The notes under the pieces were generated by a model. That model searched no databases, had not been told where the DNA came from, and saw nothing but the letters and a program-made list of their open reading frames with translations. From a virus: a DNA stretch of 28,794 bases. The translations under genes were made by a program, and so were the position numbers. Shown here piece after piece: positions 23,410 through 28,794 of the stretch. Positions within the stretch are counted from its first letter, which is position 1. Every line of letters starts with the position of its first letter. Location: IMG/VR virus record IMGVR_UViG_3300006802_009416, positions 1-28,794 of that record; one strand, given 5' to 3'.

Positions 23410-23597
23410 CACAAGACGAACAGCGAGAGATCGCTGAAAAGTATCAGCACTGCAAAAGAGAGCTTTTCGAGTTCTGCAATTTGAACGATTTGACCGTGAT
23501 GCAACGTCAGTATTTGGACAACATTTGCGAATTGTATCGCGCTCAAGGTCGAATCGAAGGCTGTTTTCAGATTTGTGATGCTCTTGTAACTGATTGA
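23406..23597 (+). CDS. 63-aa helical protein, unknown function
   Basis: From ATG 23406, overlapping the previous stop (ATGA), with GAAGGGA upstream as Shine-Dalgarno; an ATG at 23373 in the same frame would sit inside the 32-aa gene and is less likely. The protein is charged and helical (MTQDEQREIAEKYQHCKREL, then LTVMQRQYLDNICELYR) with four cysteines, but no zinc pattern. It is the last gene before a strong bidirectional terminator, closing the DUF932 operon. Confidence 0.65.
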   Translation: MTQDEQREIAEKYQHCKRELFEFCNLNDLTVMQRQYLDNICELYRAQGRIEGCFQICDALVTD

Positions 23598-23607
23598 TCT
23601 GTCTAAG

Positions 23608-23649
23608 AAAAAAGCCCCTTTACTCATTGCGAGTATTGGGGCTTTTTTT
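23608..23649. terminator. Strong bidirectional intrinsic terminator
   Basis: AAAAAAGCCCC (23608-23618) pairs with GGGGCTTTTTT (23638-23648), and the loop adds TACTC/GAGTA (23621-23625 with 23631-23635). A T-run follows on the + strand and A-run precedes, so it should stop transcription from both sides. It ends the DUF932 operon. Confidence 0.92.
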
Positions 23650-23680
23650 ATGCGCCAAATTGTTGTTAAATTTGACGCAT
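23650..23680. promoter_or_regulatory. Large imperfect palindrome beside the terminator
   Basis: ATGCGCCAAATT (23650-23661) and AATTTGACGCAT (23669-23680) form 12-base arms with one mismatch around a 7-base spacer. It could be an operator for a dimeric repressor, or an RNA hairpin. It is immediately followed by a CGGCT(8)AGCCG hairpin at 23681-23698. Confidence 0.55.
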
Positions 23681-24020
23681 CGGCTGTTCACATAGCCGCA
23701 TTGATAGAAAGATAGGTAAGAAACAACGCGGCTCAGCCTTGACGCGAATTCTAACTACTTTTTTCTCTTTGCACCACTATGCGATCAGCGCGGCTCTAAG
23801 GGTCACATGGATCGTTCACACTTCTGCCGCAACCGATGACGCTGAATCGTAGGGGAAGGCAGGACGCGATCAGCCAGAAGCATTCGACAGGAGTCGTTAG
23901 ATACTGCCTCCCGAACGCCGATGGAACTCGTCTGAAAGGGCATATCGGAAGGGAACACAGATTGTAATGATCTTTGGGTTCCCTTTTCCTCAAGAATCTG
24001 AACTGAAGGGCATATATAAG
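23681..24020. other. Gap without a confident gene, with structured and repeated elements
   Basis: About 340 bases before the HNH-AP2 gene hold no convincing gene. Seen: CGGCT/AGCCG hairpin (23681-23698); AGGCAG (23855-23860) able to pair with CTGCCT (23904-23909); repeats GCGATCAGC (23781, 23866), CGCGGCTC (23727, 23789) and AAGGGCATAT (23936, 24006). A possible 43-codon frame at 23836-23967 has no Shine-Dalgarno. The short repeats could be chance. An untranslated RNA, a replication origin or remains of an inserted element are all possible; I cannot decide. Confidence 0.4.
23949..23990 (+). terminator. Hairpin with short T-run before the HNH-AP2 gene
   Basis: AAGGGAAC (23949-23956) pairs perfectly with GTTCCCTT (23978-23985) across a 21-base loop, followed by TTCCTC. 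It is terminator-like but the T-run is short. It could also regulate the gene starting at 24021. Confidence 0.4.
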
Positions 24021-24476
24021 ATGATTACTCAAGAAATGATAAGGCAGCACTTCGAGTATCGCGATGGGATGCTTTTCAGAGATGGGAAACGCTTAGGGTT
24101 TGATGCGAGAAATCGAGGGTATCGACAAATCACTGTGGGGAGTCGCAAAAAATATTACGAGCATCGCGTGATTTGGGTATATCACAATGGCGAAATACCA
24201 GAAGGCTTAGAGATTGATCACATCAACGGCAAGCGTGACGATAACAGAATAGAAAACATGCGGCTTGTTACGAGAGCAGATAACAACAAAAACACAGGAA
24301 CAAAACGCGATGATTGCGGAGTTTACTTTGATCGAGGTAAGTGGGTGGCGAAAATAACTGTAGATTATGAACAAAAACATTTGGGGCGATTTGATAAAAA
24401 ATCAGACGCGACAAAGGCGCGCAAATGCGCAGAGAAGCAATACAACTTTCACAAAAATCATGGGCGAAAATTATGA
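24021..24476 (+). CDS. HNH endonuclease with AP2-like DNA-binding domain
   Basis: 151 aa from ATG 24021, with GAAGGG ten bases upstream; an ATG at 23967 in frame would add an odd hydrophobic start. The HNH core is EHRVIWVYHNGEIPEGLEID with IDHINGKRDDNRIENMRLVT (D66, H67, N69, N75, N79). After that GVYFDRGKWVAKITVDYEQK and LGRFDKKSDATKARK look like an AP2-type DNA-binding domain. This is the common architecture of phage homing endonucleases. The gene is squeezed between a structured gap and the replication-like gene, whose start overlaps its stop by four bases. Confidence 0.88.
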   Translation: MITQEMIRQHFEYRDGMLFRDGKRLGFDARNRGYRQITVGSRKKYYEHRVIWVYHNGEIPEGLEIDHINGKRDDNRIENMRLVTRADNNKNTGTKRDDCGVYFDRGKWVAKITVDYEQKHLGRFDKKSDATKARKCAEKQYNFHKNHGRKL

Positions 24477-24949
24477 ACGACTTATTAGGCGACAGCGAAA
24501 ATGAACTGAGCGAATTAGTAAAAAAACAGAAAGCGGAAACAGAATATAGATTCAAAAAATTCTGGCTTGCATATCCGCGTAAAGAGGGAAAGAAAACAGC
24601 ATGGGATAAATTCAATCGGTTGTCGCCTGATGTGCAGCAACAGGTTGTTGATCATGTTGGCGAGCGAGCAGATAAAGATGCGAAATGGCTTGCTGGTTAT
24701 GTCCCTATGCCTGCGACGTTTTTTAATCAAGAAAGGTGGCATGATGAATATGAGGTCAGAGCAGACAAGAAACGCAGCGCAAAGCATAAAGCTGTCGAGC
24801 AGATCATTTGCTCAGTTTGCAAGTCTGACACGCGAGCACAGCGCCATAAGGATATATGCATTGGCGGTGTGCCGTTGTTTGATGTAAAGATAAACGGTGC
24901 GCATTTCAGACTGAACGCAGATGGTTCAGGTATTACTGAAATTCGCTGA
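24473..24949 (+). CDS. Replication-protein-like C-terminal domain protein
   Basis: 158 aa from ATG 24473, overlapping the HNH stop (ATGA); the longer frame from 24425 would be read inside the HNH gene. The motif FWLAYPRKEGKKTAWDKF with LSPDVQQQ and YVPMPATFFNQERW is the C-terminal part seen in phage replication initiator-type proteins, which load or bind helicases. A normal protein of this type also has an N-terminal winged-helix half; it is absent here. The C-terminus adds CSVCKSDTRAQRHKDIC, a possible zinc site. Either this is a natural short form or the HNH insertion removed the first half. Confidence 0.68.
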   Translation: MNDLLGDSENELSELVKKQKAETEYRFKKFWLAYPRKEGKKTAWDKFNRLSPDVQQQVVDHVGERADKDAKWLAGYVPMPATFFNQERWHDEYEVRADKKRSAKHKAVEQIICSVCKSDTRAQRHKDICIGGVPLFDVKINGAHFRLNADGSGITEIR

Positions 24950-24967
24950 TCCCTGAAGTCATGCTTT

Positions 24968-24993
24968 AGCCTCGCATTGCGGGGCTTTTTTTT
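24968..24993 (+). terminator. Intrinsic terminator after the replication-like gene
   Basis: AGCCTCGC (24968-24975) pairs with GCGGGGCT (24979-24986), including one T-G pair, around an ATT loop, followed by a run of eight T's to 24993. It separates this gene from the recombination operon. Confidence 0.85.
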
Positions 24994-25009
24994 GGCCTGA
25001 AAAAAGTTA

Positions 25010-25044
25010 TGGACGCAGGCTTGCGGCTGCGGTACATTAAGCAT
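25010..25044 (+). promoter_or_regulatory. Possible promoter/operator of the recombination operon
   Basis: TGGACG (25010-25015) and TACATT (25033-25038) are 17 bases apart and each keep four of six consensus bases, so a weak promoter is possible. The stretch TACATTAAGCAT (25033-25044) is repeated exactly at 21963-21974 in the DUF932 promoter region, suggesting a shared regulator or promoter element. Confidence 0.45.
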
Positions 25045-25059
25045 TCAACAACTACATGA

Positions 25060-25680
25060 ATGCCGAGCATGGAACATATCAAAACCGCGATATTCGCAGC
25101 GCTGGTCAAAGCGCAATCACAATTTCCCACCATTGAGCGCAGCGTCGAAGTTGACACTGGAAAATATAAATACAAGTTCGCTCCCTATTCAGCAGTGTGC
25201 GATGCGATTAAGCAGCCGCTGTCAGAAAACGGGCTGGCGTTTACTCACTTGCTGACAAAAATAGGCGATCAGGAAAGGCTTGAAACGCATCTGTTTCACG
25301 AATCGGGCGAGAGCATCGAAACGTCAATGCCTGTTCCGTCGATTGCGTCACCGCAACAGTTTGGTGGTTGGCTGTCTTACATGAAGCGTTATCAGCTGTC
25401 AGCGCTGTTGGGTTTGGCGACTGATGACGATGTTGACGCGCAAGACTATGACGCGGCACCGCAAATTGATCCCGCAGAGGTCGCTAGCACAGTCGCATGG
25501 TTCATGCAGAAAGCAGCAGACCTTGAGATCGACCCGACAAAAACGCTGCCGTTCGTTGCTGACGATGCCAGCGTGACACGCATCGAGGACTTTCCCCCGC
25601 ACTTGTACGGCAAGCTGCAAAGAGCAGTCGAAGTCATCGAACTGAAAAAGCAGGCAGAGGGCGATGCGAGTACCGATTAA
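25060..25680 (+). CDS. erf: Erf-family single-strand annealing protein
   Basis: 206 aa from ATG 25060 (ATG 25069 possible). The ERF signature is clear: YKYKFAPYSAVCDAIKQPLS followed by ENGLAFTH, ETHLFHESGE and SPQQFGGWLSYMKRYQLSAL with LATDDDVDAQ. This annealing protein pairs complementary single strands and forms rings, as P22 Erf does in recombination and genome circularisation. The C-terminal half is charged and helical. It overlaps the exonuclease gene by 17 bases, so the annealase and nuclease are made together, the standard two-gene recombination unit. Poor Shine-Dalgarno. Confidence 0.92.
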   Translation: MPSMEHIKTAIFAALVKAQSQFPTIERSVEVDTGKYKYKFAPYSAVCDAIKQPLSENGLAFTHLLTKIGDQERLETHLFHESGESIETSMPVPSIASPQQFGGWLSYMKRYQLSALLGLATDDDVDAQDYDAAPQIDPAEVASTVAWFMQKAADLEIDPTKTLPFVADDASVTRIEDFPPHLYGKLQRAVEVIELKKQAEGDASTD

Positions 25681-26554
25681 ACAAGGCACTGAGGATTGGC
25701 ATCTGTGGCGTGATGGCGGCATTGGTGCGAGTGAGATCGCGTCGCTTGCTGGTTGCTCGCCTTACATCGCAGCGCACGAATTGCTCGATGTGAAATGCGG
25801 CAGAGTGGAAGCAAAAGCATTCCCGCAATTTCTTGCTGACAAAGGTCACAGACTTGAAGCGATTGCGCGCAGCTACGTCGAGGACTTGTTGCAGTCTCGT
25901 CTGTATCAGTTCTGTTATCAGCATGACGAGCATGAATTTATCCGTTACTCGTCAGACGGTATCACTGAGCAGGAAAATATCATTCTTGAGGTCAAGCACG
26001 TTGGTGCTGAGTTGTGGGAAAAAGTTGCGTCAGAGCAGCACATACCCGAGCACGTTAAATGGCAGCTAACGCAGGGGTTCGTCTGTTCAGGCGCACGAGT
26101 CGGTATCTATGCAGCAGTGCATACGAAAACGAACGAGGTTGCCACCGTCACCTATAACGCTGTGGACACGAAAATGCAGCAGTGCGTCGAACTGTGCTGC
26201 GAGTTCTGGCAGATGATTCAGAACGGCGACACGTTGCCTGATCCTGATGCGCCAGTAAACATGGAAGGCAACAACGAGTTCATGGCAGCGATGCAGTCTT
26301 ACTTTGATATTGCTGAACAAATTGAATCGTTGCAGAAAGCGCAGAGCGAAATCAAATCAGTGTTGATTGATCTGTCAGGTGACAAGAAAGCTGAGTGCTC
26401 ACTCGGCTCGATCTCAAGTTACGAAAGGGCTGGCAGTCTGTCTTATGCGAAGTTCATCAAAGATGAAGGGCTGAAAGTGCCTGAAAAGTATCGGGGCAAA
26501 TCATCAACTGTTTACAAGATAGGAAAGGCAAGTGCTGACACACCAGCAGATTAG
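25664..26554 (+). CDS. YqaJ-like viral recombinase exonuclease
   Basis: 296 aa. The N-terminus shows KQGTEDWHLWRDGGIGASEI followed by LAGCSPYIAAHELL, then E65 in GHRLEAIARSY, D98 in YSSDGI and E109/K111 in LEVKH, matching the metal-binding acidic residues and lysine of the PD-(D/E)xK alkaline exonuclease group (lambda Exo/YqaJ). A glutamine-bearing helix (HVKWQLTQGFV) follows. The enzyme digests the 5' strand at DNA ends, giving 3' overhangs for the Erf protein. It ends overlapping the LexA-like gene by 23 bases. The C-terminal 90 residues are coiled-coil-rich (EQIESLQKAQSEIKS). Confidence 0.93.
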   Translation: MRVPIKQGTEDWHLWRDGGIGASEIASLAGCSPYIAAHELLDVKCGRVEAKAFPQFLADKGHRLEAIARSYVEDLLQSRLYQFCYQHDEHEFIRYSSDGITEQENIILEVKHVGAELWEKVASEQHIPEHVKWQLTQGFVCSGARVGIYAAVHTKTNEVATVTYNAVDTKMQQCVELCCEFWQMIQNGDTLPDPDAPVNMEGNNEFMAAMQSYFDIAEQIESLQKAQSEIKSVLIDLSGDKKAECSLGSISSYERAGSLSYAKFIKDEGLKVPEKYRGKSSTVYKIGKASADTPAD

Positions 26555-26774
26555 TGTGCTGTCGTTCGTTGACGGTTACATGAAACGCCACGGCATTGCG
26601 CCGACTCAAACTGAAATCGCAGACGGTATAGGTGTGCGGTACAACTCCACGGCTGCTCATCACATCAACACCTTACGCCGAGAGGGTTATCTAAATGGAC
26701 AAGCAAGAATTCCACGTAGTACAACGATCACACGAAAAGGGAAAACGGCGCTCGCCAAATCACGCAAAGATTGA
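26532..26774 (+). CDS. LexA-like winged-helix DNA-binding protein
   Basis: 80 aa from GTG 26532 with AGGAAAGG upstream. The sequence THQQISVLSFVDGYMKRHGI and APTQTEIADGIGVRYNSTAA then HHINTLRREGYL is like the N-terminal domain of LexA, including the helix-turn-helix spacing and PTxxEIA. The catalytic C-terminal domain of LexA is missing, so it cannot self-cleave. It probably acts as a small regulator of this or another phage operon, or competes for a LexA box. The start is inside the exonuclease gene, and its end overlaps the next gene by 80 bases. Confidence 0.82.
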   Translation: MLTHQQISVLSFVDGYMKRHGIAPTQTEIADGIGVRYNSTAAHHINTLRREGYLNGQARIPRSTTITRKGKTALAKSRKD

Positions 26775-26910
26775 AGCGCTGACAAACCAAAACGCTGCAT
26801 TGCAGCAACAAGTGGCAGACATTAAATCAATGGCTGTGCTTGGCTACGTTTTCACCAGTGCGCTAGGCATGTTAGCTGGAGCGTTCGCAGCTTGGGCAAT
26901 CATTCATTGA
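26695..26910 (+). CDS. Small tail-anchored membrane protein
   Basis: 71 aa from ATG 26695 with GAGAGGG eight bases before. The N-terminal 45 residues are charged with a coiled-coil part (IEALTNQNAALQQQVADIKS). The C-terminus is one membrane segment (AVLGYVFTSALGMLAGAFAA), so it is probably inserted with the N-terminus in the cytoplasm. No family recognised. An 80-base overlap with the LexA-like gene in another frame is unusual, but the Shine-Dalgarno and the amino-acid layout support translation. Confidence 0.6.
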   Translation: MDKQEFHVVQRSHEKGKRRSPNHAKIEALTNQNAALQQQVADIKSMAVLGYVFTSALGMLAGAFAAWAIIH

Positions 26911-27350
26911 AAGCGACATTCTGCAAACTGAAGCATCAAGACAGGCAAGGCAGTTACCTGTCGCCCTATGATGATGATGCGAAAGAGGCGATCAAGAAAT
27001 TCAGCGATGGTGAGTTAGTCGTTATCGACATTAAGAAAACCCGCAACCCTAAATTTCATCGGCTCGCGTTTGCAATGATGCGGCATCTTTACGACATGGT
27101 TGACGAGTCAATGCCTTTTGAGAACTGGCGAAAGCTGATGTTGATCAAAGCGGGTTACTTTACATCGGTCGGCAAGGTGGACATTAAAGGGACGGTATCA
27201 CAAGCGCTGATCCCCGATTCAATCGCCTACGAGAAAATGGACGAGATCGAGTTTCAAGAGTGCATGAATAATTTTATTCAGCAGTTCATTGATAAGTACG
27301 GGCGACAAATAACCTATGAGCAATTAGCAGAGGCGGCAGCAGCATTATGA
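26907..27350 (+). CDS. DUF1367 family protein (lambda YbcN-like)
   Basis: 147 aa from TTG 26907, overlapping the stop of the previous gene; another TTG at 26892 is possible. The family pattern is ELVVIDIKKTRNPKFHRLAF, MMRHLYDMVDES and FENWRKLMLIKAGYF, with a C-terminal helical part containing FQECMNNFIQQFIDKYG. DUF1367 members occur in the recombination/nin-type region of lambdoid phages; YbcN has been described as a DNA-binding recombination helper, which is family knowledge. It sits between the exonuclease and the SSB-like gene and overlaps the latter by four bases. Confidence 0.8.
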   Translation: MKATFCKLKHQDRQGSYLSPYDDDAKEAIKKFSDGELVVIDIKKTRNPKFHRLAFAMMRHLYDMVDESMPFENWRKLMLIKAGYFTSVGKVDIKGTVSQALIPDSIAYEKMDEIEFQECMNNFIQQFIDKYGRQITYEQLAEAAAAL

Positions 27351-27628
27351 AAGACTTAGTTTTAAAAGTGGGCGAGTACGAAAAAGACGGTGAGAAGAAA
27401 TCGAACTGGCTGAAACTCGGTGTGATCGTTCAGGGCAAAGACGGTGGCGAATACGCGCTGATTGACCCGACAGTTAATCTGGCAGGCGTGATGATCAAGC
27501 AGCGTTTGATGAACCCGAAGAAGTCGAGCGACATGGTTATGGCGAGTGTCTTTGATCGACAGAACAGGCAGCAGAGCAGCAACACGCCGCCCCCTGCGGA
27601 TGACTTCAATGATGACATTCCGTTTTAG
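27347..27628 (+). CDS. Phage single-stranded DNA-binding protein
   Basis: 93 aa from ATG 27347 (ATGA overlap with the previous stop). The body is a small beta-type fold (LVLKVGEYEKDGEKKSNWLK, then VIVQGKDGGEYALIDPTV). The C-terminus has a flexible NTPPPADDFNDDIPF tail, the acidic SSB tip that recruits partner proteins, here almost the E. coli-like DDDIPF ending. It should coat single strands made by the exonuclease and bring other enzymes. Smaller than bacterial SSB (about 178 aa), as in other phage types. Family named from the tail plus position. Confidence 0.82.
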   Translation: MKDLVLKVGEYEKDGEKKSNWLKLGVIVQGKDGGEYALIDPTVNLAGVMIKQRLMNPKKSSDMVMASVFDRQNRQQSSNTPPPADDFNDDIPF

Positions 27629-27637
27629 GAGCTGGTT

Positions 27638-27847
27638 ATGAGAGTTTGCAACGGAACAGGCTTTAATCGTGATCGCATGTATGACCGAGAAAAGTTCAGC
27701 GGCAGCAACGAAGCTCAAAAGCTGCTGTGTGCGCCTTGGAGTATGGCGCAGCTTGACGCTGATTTGGTGTACAAGCCTCATCGGTACTGGATAGGGGAAT
27801 TCGGTGGCAAAGCGATGCCGCAACCAGAATTGCGCCAAGTTGTTTGA
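27638..27847 (+). CDS. 69-aa protein, unknown function
   Basis: ATG 27638 has a clear TAGGAG Shine-Dalgarno. The short protein is rich in arginine and aromatic residues (MRVCNGTGFNRDRMYDREKF, HRYWIGEFGG). It lies between the SSB-like gene and ninG, and its last 44 bases overlap ninG in another frame. No domain or membrane segment is seen. Probably translated because of the good start; function unknown. Confidence 0.55.
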   Translation: MRVCNGTGFNRDRMYDREKFSGSNEAQKLLCAPWSMAQLDADLVYKPHRYWIGEFGGKAMPQPELRQVV

Positions 27848-28379
27848 GCCCACGTTCAGCAGCTTGCAGGTGTGCTGTTCGTATACCTGCGCTGCTGAGT
27901 GGGCAAAAACTGAAAAAGGCAAAGCTCACGCAGAGAAAGCGGCGCGCAAAGAGCATCGAGAACGAAAAGCAAAGCTAAAGACACGGTCAGAGTGGTTAAG
28001 TGATGTTCAAAAAGAGTTCAACGCCTACATCAGAGAGCGAGACAAAAACCAGCCTTGTATTAGCTGCAATCGCCAGCCCAACGATGGCGACTTACTTACT
28101 GGTAGTAGGTGGGACTGTGGGCATTATCGTTCTGTCGGCGCTTGTCCTGAATTGAGGTTCAACGAATTGAATGCGCACAAGCAATGTGTGAACTGCAATC
28201 GAGACAAGTCGGGCAATATCGTGGAATACCGGATCAACCTCGTTAATCGCATCGGGCGGCATCTGCTGCACTGGCTGGAGGGGCCGCACGAACCCAAGAA
28301 ATACACAATTGCCGAGTTGAAAGAACTGAAAGCGATATTCAAAAAGAAAAGAAAAGAAGCGGAAAAAGCAGATGAGTGA
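27804..28379 (+). CDS. ninG: NinG/Rap recombination protein
   Basis: 191 aa from GTG 27804 with AGGGGA upstream. The N-terminus has a CxxxxC...CxxxC zinc-ribbon (CRNQNCAKLF and CCSYTCAAEW). The NinG core contains FNAYIRERDKNQPCISCNRQ, WDCGHYRSVGACPELRFNEL, CVNCNRDKSGNIVEYRINLV and GRHLLHWLEGP. Lambda Rap/NinG is a structure-specific endonuclease that cuts branched recombination intermediates and helps the Red pathway, so it fits beside Erf, YqaJ and SSB. The C-terminus is a lysine-rich helix (LKAIFKKKRKEAEK). Overlaps the next gene by eight bases. Confidence 0.93.
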   Translation: MAKRCRNQNCAKLFEPTFSSLQVCCSYTCAAEWAKTEKGKAHAEKAARKEHRERKAKLKTRSEWLSDVQKEFNAYIRERDKNQPCISCNRQPNDGDLLTGSRWDCGHYRSVGACPELRFNELNAHKQCVNCNRDKSGNIVEYRINLVNRIGRHLLHWLEGPHEPKKYTIAELKELKAIFKKKRKEAEKADE

Positions 28380-28692
28380 TATGCCAGAAAGAATCTACGT
28401 TGATCCTGACGGTTATGAAATGGCTTGGTGCTATGAGGCTTTCGAGGAGTTCACCGGATACATCAGAGCAGACAAGTACGCTGAACTGGAAGAACAGAAC
28501 AAGCGGCTGGTTGAGTTGCTGGACAAGGCTCAGTGGCTGCTCTGCGACATTGCCAACGATGGAAATAATTTAGACGGCAGTACGTTCATGTATTCCGGGC
28601 TGCTTGGCGACGATGAGTGGATGATCATGAGCAACGAGTGGTGCAGTGAGAAAGTGGCCGCTCTCGCCAGCATGGAGAAAGATGATGAGTGA
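28372..28692 (+). CDS. 106-aa phage protein, unknown function
   Basis: Starts eight bases inside ninG. The N-terminus PERIYVDPDGYEMAWCYEAF is like many small phage proteins that contain an IYVDxDG/YIRAD pattern, then GYIRADKYAELEEQNKRLVE and a coiled helix (LLDKAQWLLCDIAND). Acidic overall. No function is known for this group. Ends overlapping the start of the next tiny gene by eight bases. Confidence 0.65.
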   Translation: MSDMPERIYVDPDGYEMAWCYEAFEEFTGYIRADKYAELEEQNKRLVELLDKAQWLLCDIANDGNNLDGSTFMYSGLLGDDEWMIMSNEWCSEKVAALASMEKDDE

Positions 28693-28762
28693 TCAAGACG
28701 AAATTAACACTAGCGCAGAGTATGTAGACCGTCTACATGCAAATTTAAGGAGAGAAGAATGA
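28685..28762 (+). CDS. 25-aa small protein, unknown function
   Basis: ATG 28685 (or the ATG at 28682 in the same frame) follows GGAG at 28674-28677. It codes MSDQDEINTSAEYVDRLHAN and ends LRREE at TGA 28760-28762. Its stop overlaps the next ATG. The chained overlaps on both sides and the Shine-Dalgarno favour translation, but its small size leaves it uncertain. It could also serve mainly to couple translation to the next gene. Confidence 0.4.
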   Translation: MSDQDEINTSAEYVDRLHANLRREE

Positions 28763-28794
28763 ACGAACTTAAACAACCTCACTTTTGTGATGGC
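28759..28794 (+). CDS. Start of a gene cut by the window end
   Basis: ATG 28759 has an excellent AAGGAG Shine-Dalgarno at 28747-28752. Only MNELKQPHFCDG is visible. The opening resembles small zinc-ribbon phage proteins of the Lar type that begin MNELKPCPFCGG, but with one of the cysteines missing, so the identity is open. Confidence 0.5.
   Translation, partial: MNELKQPHFCDG

Noticed and set aside
23672-23744. TTGACG at 23672 and 23739 as -35 boxes
   Set aside because: Neither has a recognisable -10 at 16-18 bases.
23836-23967. 43-codon + strand frame ending in TAATGA before the HNH gene
   Set aside because: It has no Shine-Dalgarno and no recognisable pattern. The TAATG link to the frame at 23967 is suggestive but not enough.
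23681-24020. Group I intron or tRNA in the gap
   Set aside because: I looked for the conserved intron core and a T-loop with paired stem and found no convincing match; only general hairpins are present.
27362-27922. 186-aa open frame on the - strand across the SSB-like and ninG genes
   Set aside because: Covers three + strand genes with good motifs and starts; no family pattern in the antisense product.
28759-28794. Firm call of a Lar (restriction alleviation) protein
   Set aside because: Only 12 residues are visible and one of the usual cysteines is absent.

Overview
The window is part of a tailed-phage genome, either a free siphovirus or a prophage, with a lambda/HK97-type plan. Every gene I can support lies on the + strand, and most neighbours are coupled by ATGA, TAATG or short overlaps. 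The portal, prohead protease and capsid are HK97-like, and a tape measure protein is present, so the particle should have a long non-contractile tail. The Shine-Dalgarno sites, -35/-10 hexamers, lipoprotein signals, and DUF1367 and NinG relatives point to a Gram-negative, probably proteobacterial, host. A possibly aquatic setting is only inferred from the style of the receptor-binding genes. No terminase, integrase, tRNA, CRISPR array or insertion sequence was seen.

Layout. 1-2682: the end of a LamG-repeat adhesin cut by the window edge, a probable tail-fibre assembly partner, and two small membrane proteins. 2636-8955: head and neck (portal, protease, capsid, decoration protein, an intrinsic terminator, connector, head closure, gp10-like and tail-terminator proteins, and two related small proteins). 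8959-18069: tail (two related tube proteins, a chaperone pair with an A AAA AAG -1 frameshift site, a short tape measure, distal/hub proteins, an NlpC/P60-like protein and a 1384-aa gpJ-like tip protein). 18100-19287: a probable receptor-binding structural protein. 19284-21866: an accessory block with two tandem ParB-like proteins, two lipoproteins, an HNH endonuclease, a transglutaminase-like cysteine peptidase and a class 3 lipase. 21867-22081: a regulatory gap with palindromes, a good sigma70-type promoter and a structured leader. 22082-28794: an early/replication region (DUF932, small genes, an HNH-AP2 endonuclease, a short replication-like protein, Erf annealing protein, YqaJ exonuclease, LexA-like regulator, DUF1367, SSB, NinG and small unknown genes).

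How the genes work together. The head genes build and mature the capsid. The frameshifted chaperones load the tape measure so that tube protein can polymerise, and the tip and receptor-binding proteins find the host. The accessory block may help the phage exit through the envelope. Erf, YqaJ, the SSB-like protein and NinG form a coherent recombination set. The most informative observations are the frameshift site, the carbohydrate-binding-like domain inserted in the tip protein together with its C-terminal self-processing-type domain, the paralogous pairs (tube, ParB-like, small neck proteins), the lipase/peptidase/lipoprotein cassette and the structured intergenic regions. Family assignments come from reading motifs by eye; no database search was possible.
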